Origin: Fibrobacterales bacterium
Lineage (GTDB): Bacteria; Fibrobacterota; Fibrobacteria; Fibrobacterales; Fibrobacteraceae
Reading direction: 5' to 3'
Assembly (NCBI GenBank): GCA_025997455.1
Contig: BNUP01000137.1
Location: forward strand, 1-5,436
Length of the DNA: 5,436 nt
Shown here: one piece after another, positions 5,221 to 5,436 of the stretch
How the letters are laid out: each line of letters begins with the position of its first letter
Numbering within the stretch: the stretch's first letter is position 1
Notes under the pieces: model-generated
What the model was told of the DNA's origin: nothing
Databases searched by the model: none
The model's input: only the letters and a program-made list of their open reading frames with translations
Program-made: the position numbers and the translations under genes

Positions 5221-5436
5221 TTAGAGTACTGGGTAAAAATTGTGAACGCGGTGTGTTGCTTCGCCTACGGCTCGCAATGACGGAGTGCACCAACCTTGAC
5301 AACTTCCCAAAATTTTTGTGTAGATGTTCGCACCGATTTGCGGACCTGCCTCTGCATATAGGCAACCAAAATTAAACCTTGCGAGAATTGGAATTTCTAT
5401 AGCGTGCAAACTTGCTCCCGCTTCGTATAAATCGTT
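5221..5436 (-). pseudogene. Outer membrane beta-barrel protein fragment, 3' end replaced by a repeat
   Basis: The frame is open to the right window edge, so the true start lies outside. The first 39 or so residues seen (NDLYEAGASL, then AIEIPILARF, YAEAGPQIGANIYTKI) match the pattern of small outer-membrane beta-barrel proteins of the PorT/OMP_b-brl type: a strand with IPILARF, a turn, then a strand with EAGPQIG. In such proteins several more strands follow. Here the reading passes at about 5290 into CTPSLRAVGEATHRVHN, the translation of a dispersed repeat, and stops at 5221-5223. No further barrel sequence is seen downstream in any minus-strand frame. I read it as a gene truncated by, or decayed into, the repeat. 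It could still be expressed as a shortened protein. Confidence 0.5.
5242..5286. repeat. ATTGC/GCAAT-type dispersed repeat at the end of the outer-membrane-protein fragment
   Basis: GTTGCTTCGCC, TAC, GGCTCGCAATGACGGAGTGC forms an imperfect hairpin (TTGC with GCAA, GCC with GGC). The flank 5242-5256 is the exact reverse complement of 2248-2262. On the minus strand it reads CTPSLRAVGEA, a peptide of the kind produced when such intergenic repeats are translated. Confidence 0.65.

Overview
This is an ordinary-looking stretch of a moderately AT-rich bacterial chromosome, with every recognisable gene on the minus strand. The first gene encodes a lipoprotein whose lipobox is followed by a Ser/Asp/Glu-rich tether with repeated SSSS runs. 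That style is familiar from Fibrobacter. The many short dispersed palindromic repeats, the class II fructose-bisphosphate aldolase and the outer-membrane-protein fragment also fit a Gram-negative anaerobe of the Fibrobacter type. The assignment is an inference from protein style, not from a marker gene.

Layout in transcription order (right to left): a fragment of an outer-membrane beta-barrel protein enters from the right edge and runs into a repeat element (5221-5436). A repeat-rich spacer of about 340 bases follows (4879-5220). Next come a dGTP triphosphohydrolase-like HD protein (3667-4878) and, 40 bases on, a ModF/PhrA-like double ABC ATPase (2343-3626), probably in one transcript. A 384-base spacer (1959-2342) is mostly GC-rich hairpin repeats plus the aldolase promoter. 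Then come class II aldolase fba (960-1958) and, after a hairpin, the lipoprotein gene (24-860). A hairpin with a T-tract closes the left edge.

The genes do not form one pathway: aldolase is central glycolysis, dGTPase acts on nucleotide pools, the ABC protein is of unknown role here, and the lipoprotein is a surface protein of unknown function. What ties the window together is its repeats. GTAGGGGCG-type hairpins, GAATGAC/GTCATTC-ended hairpins and ATTGC...GCAAT-type hairpins occupy the spacers. They also appear to have entered two genes: in frame between the two halves of the ABC protein, and at the 3' end of the outer-membrane-protein fragment. fba and the lipoprotein gene share an almost identical 14-base promoter-like block at nearly the same distance from their start codons. 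I see no CRISPR array, transposase, phage gene, tRNA or rRNA, and no clear new multi-gene system.
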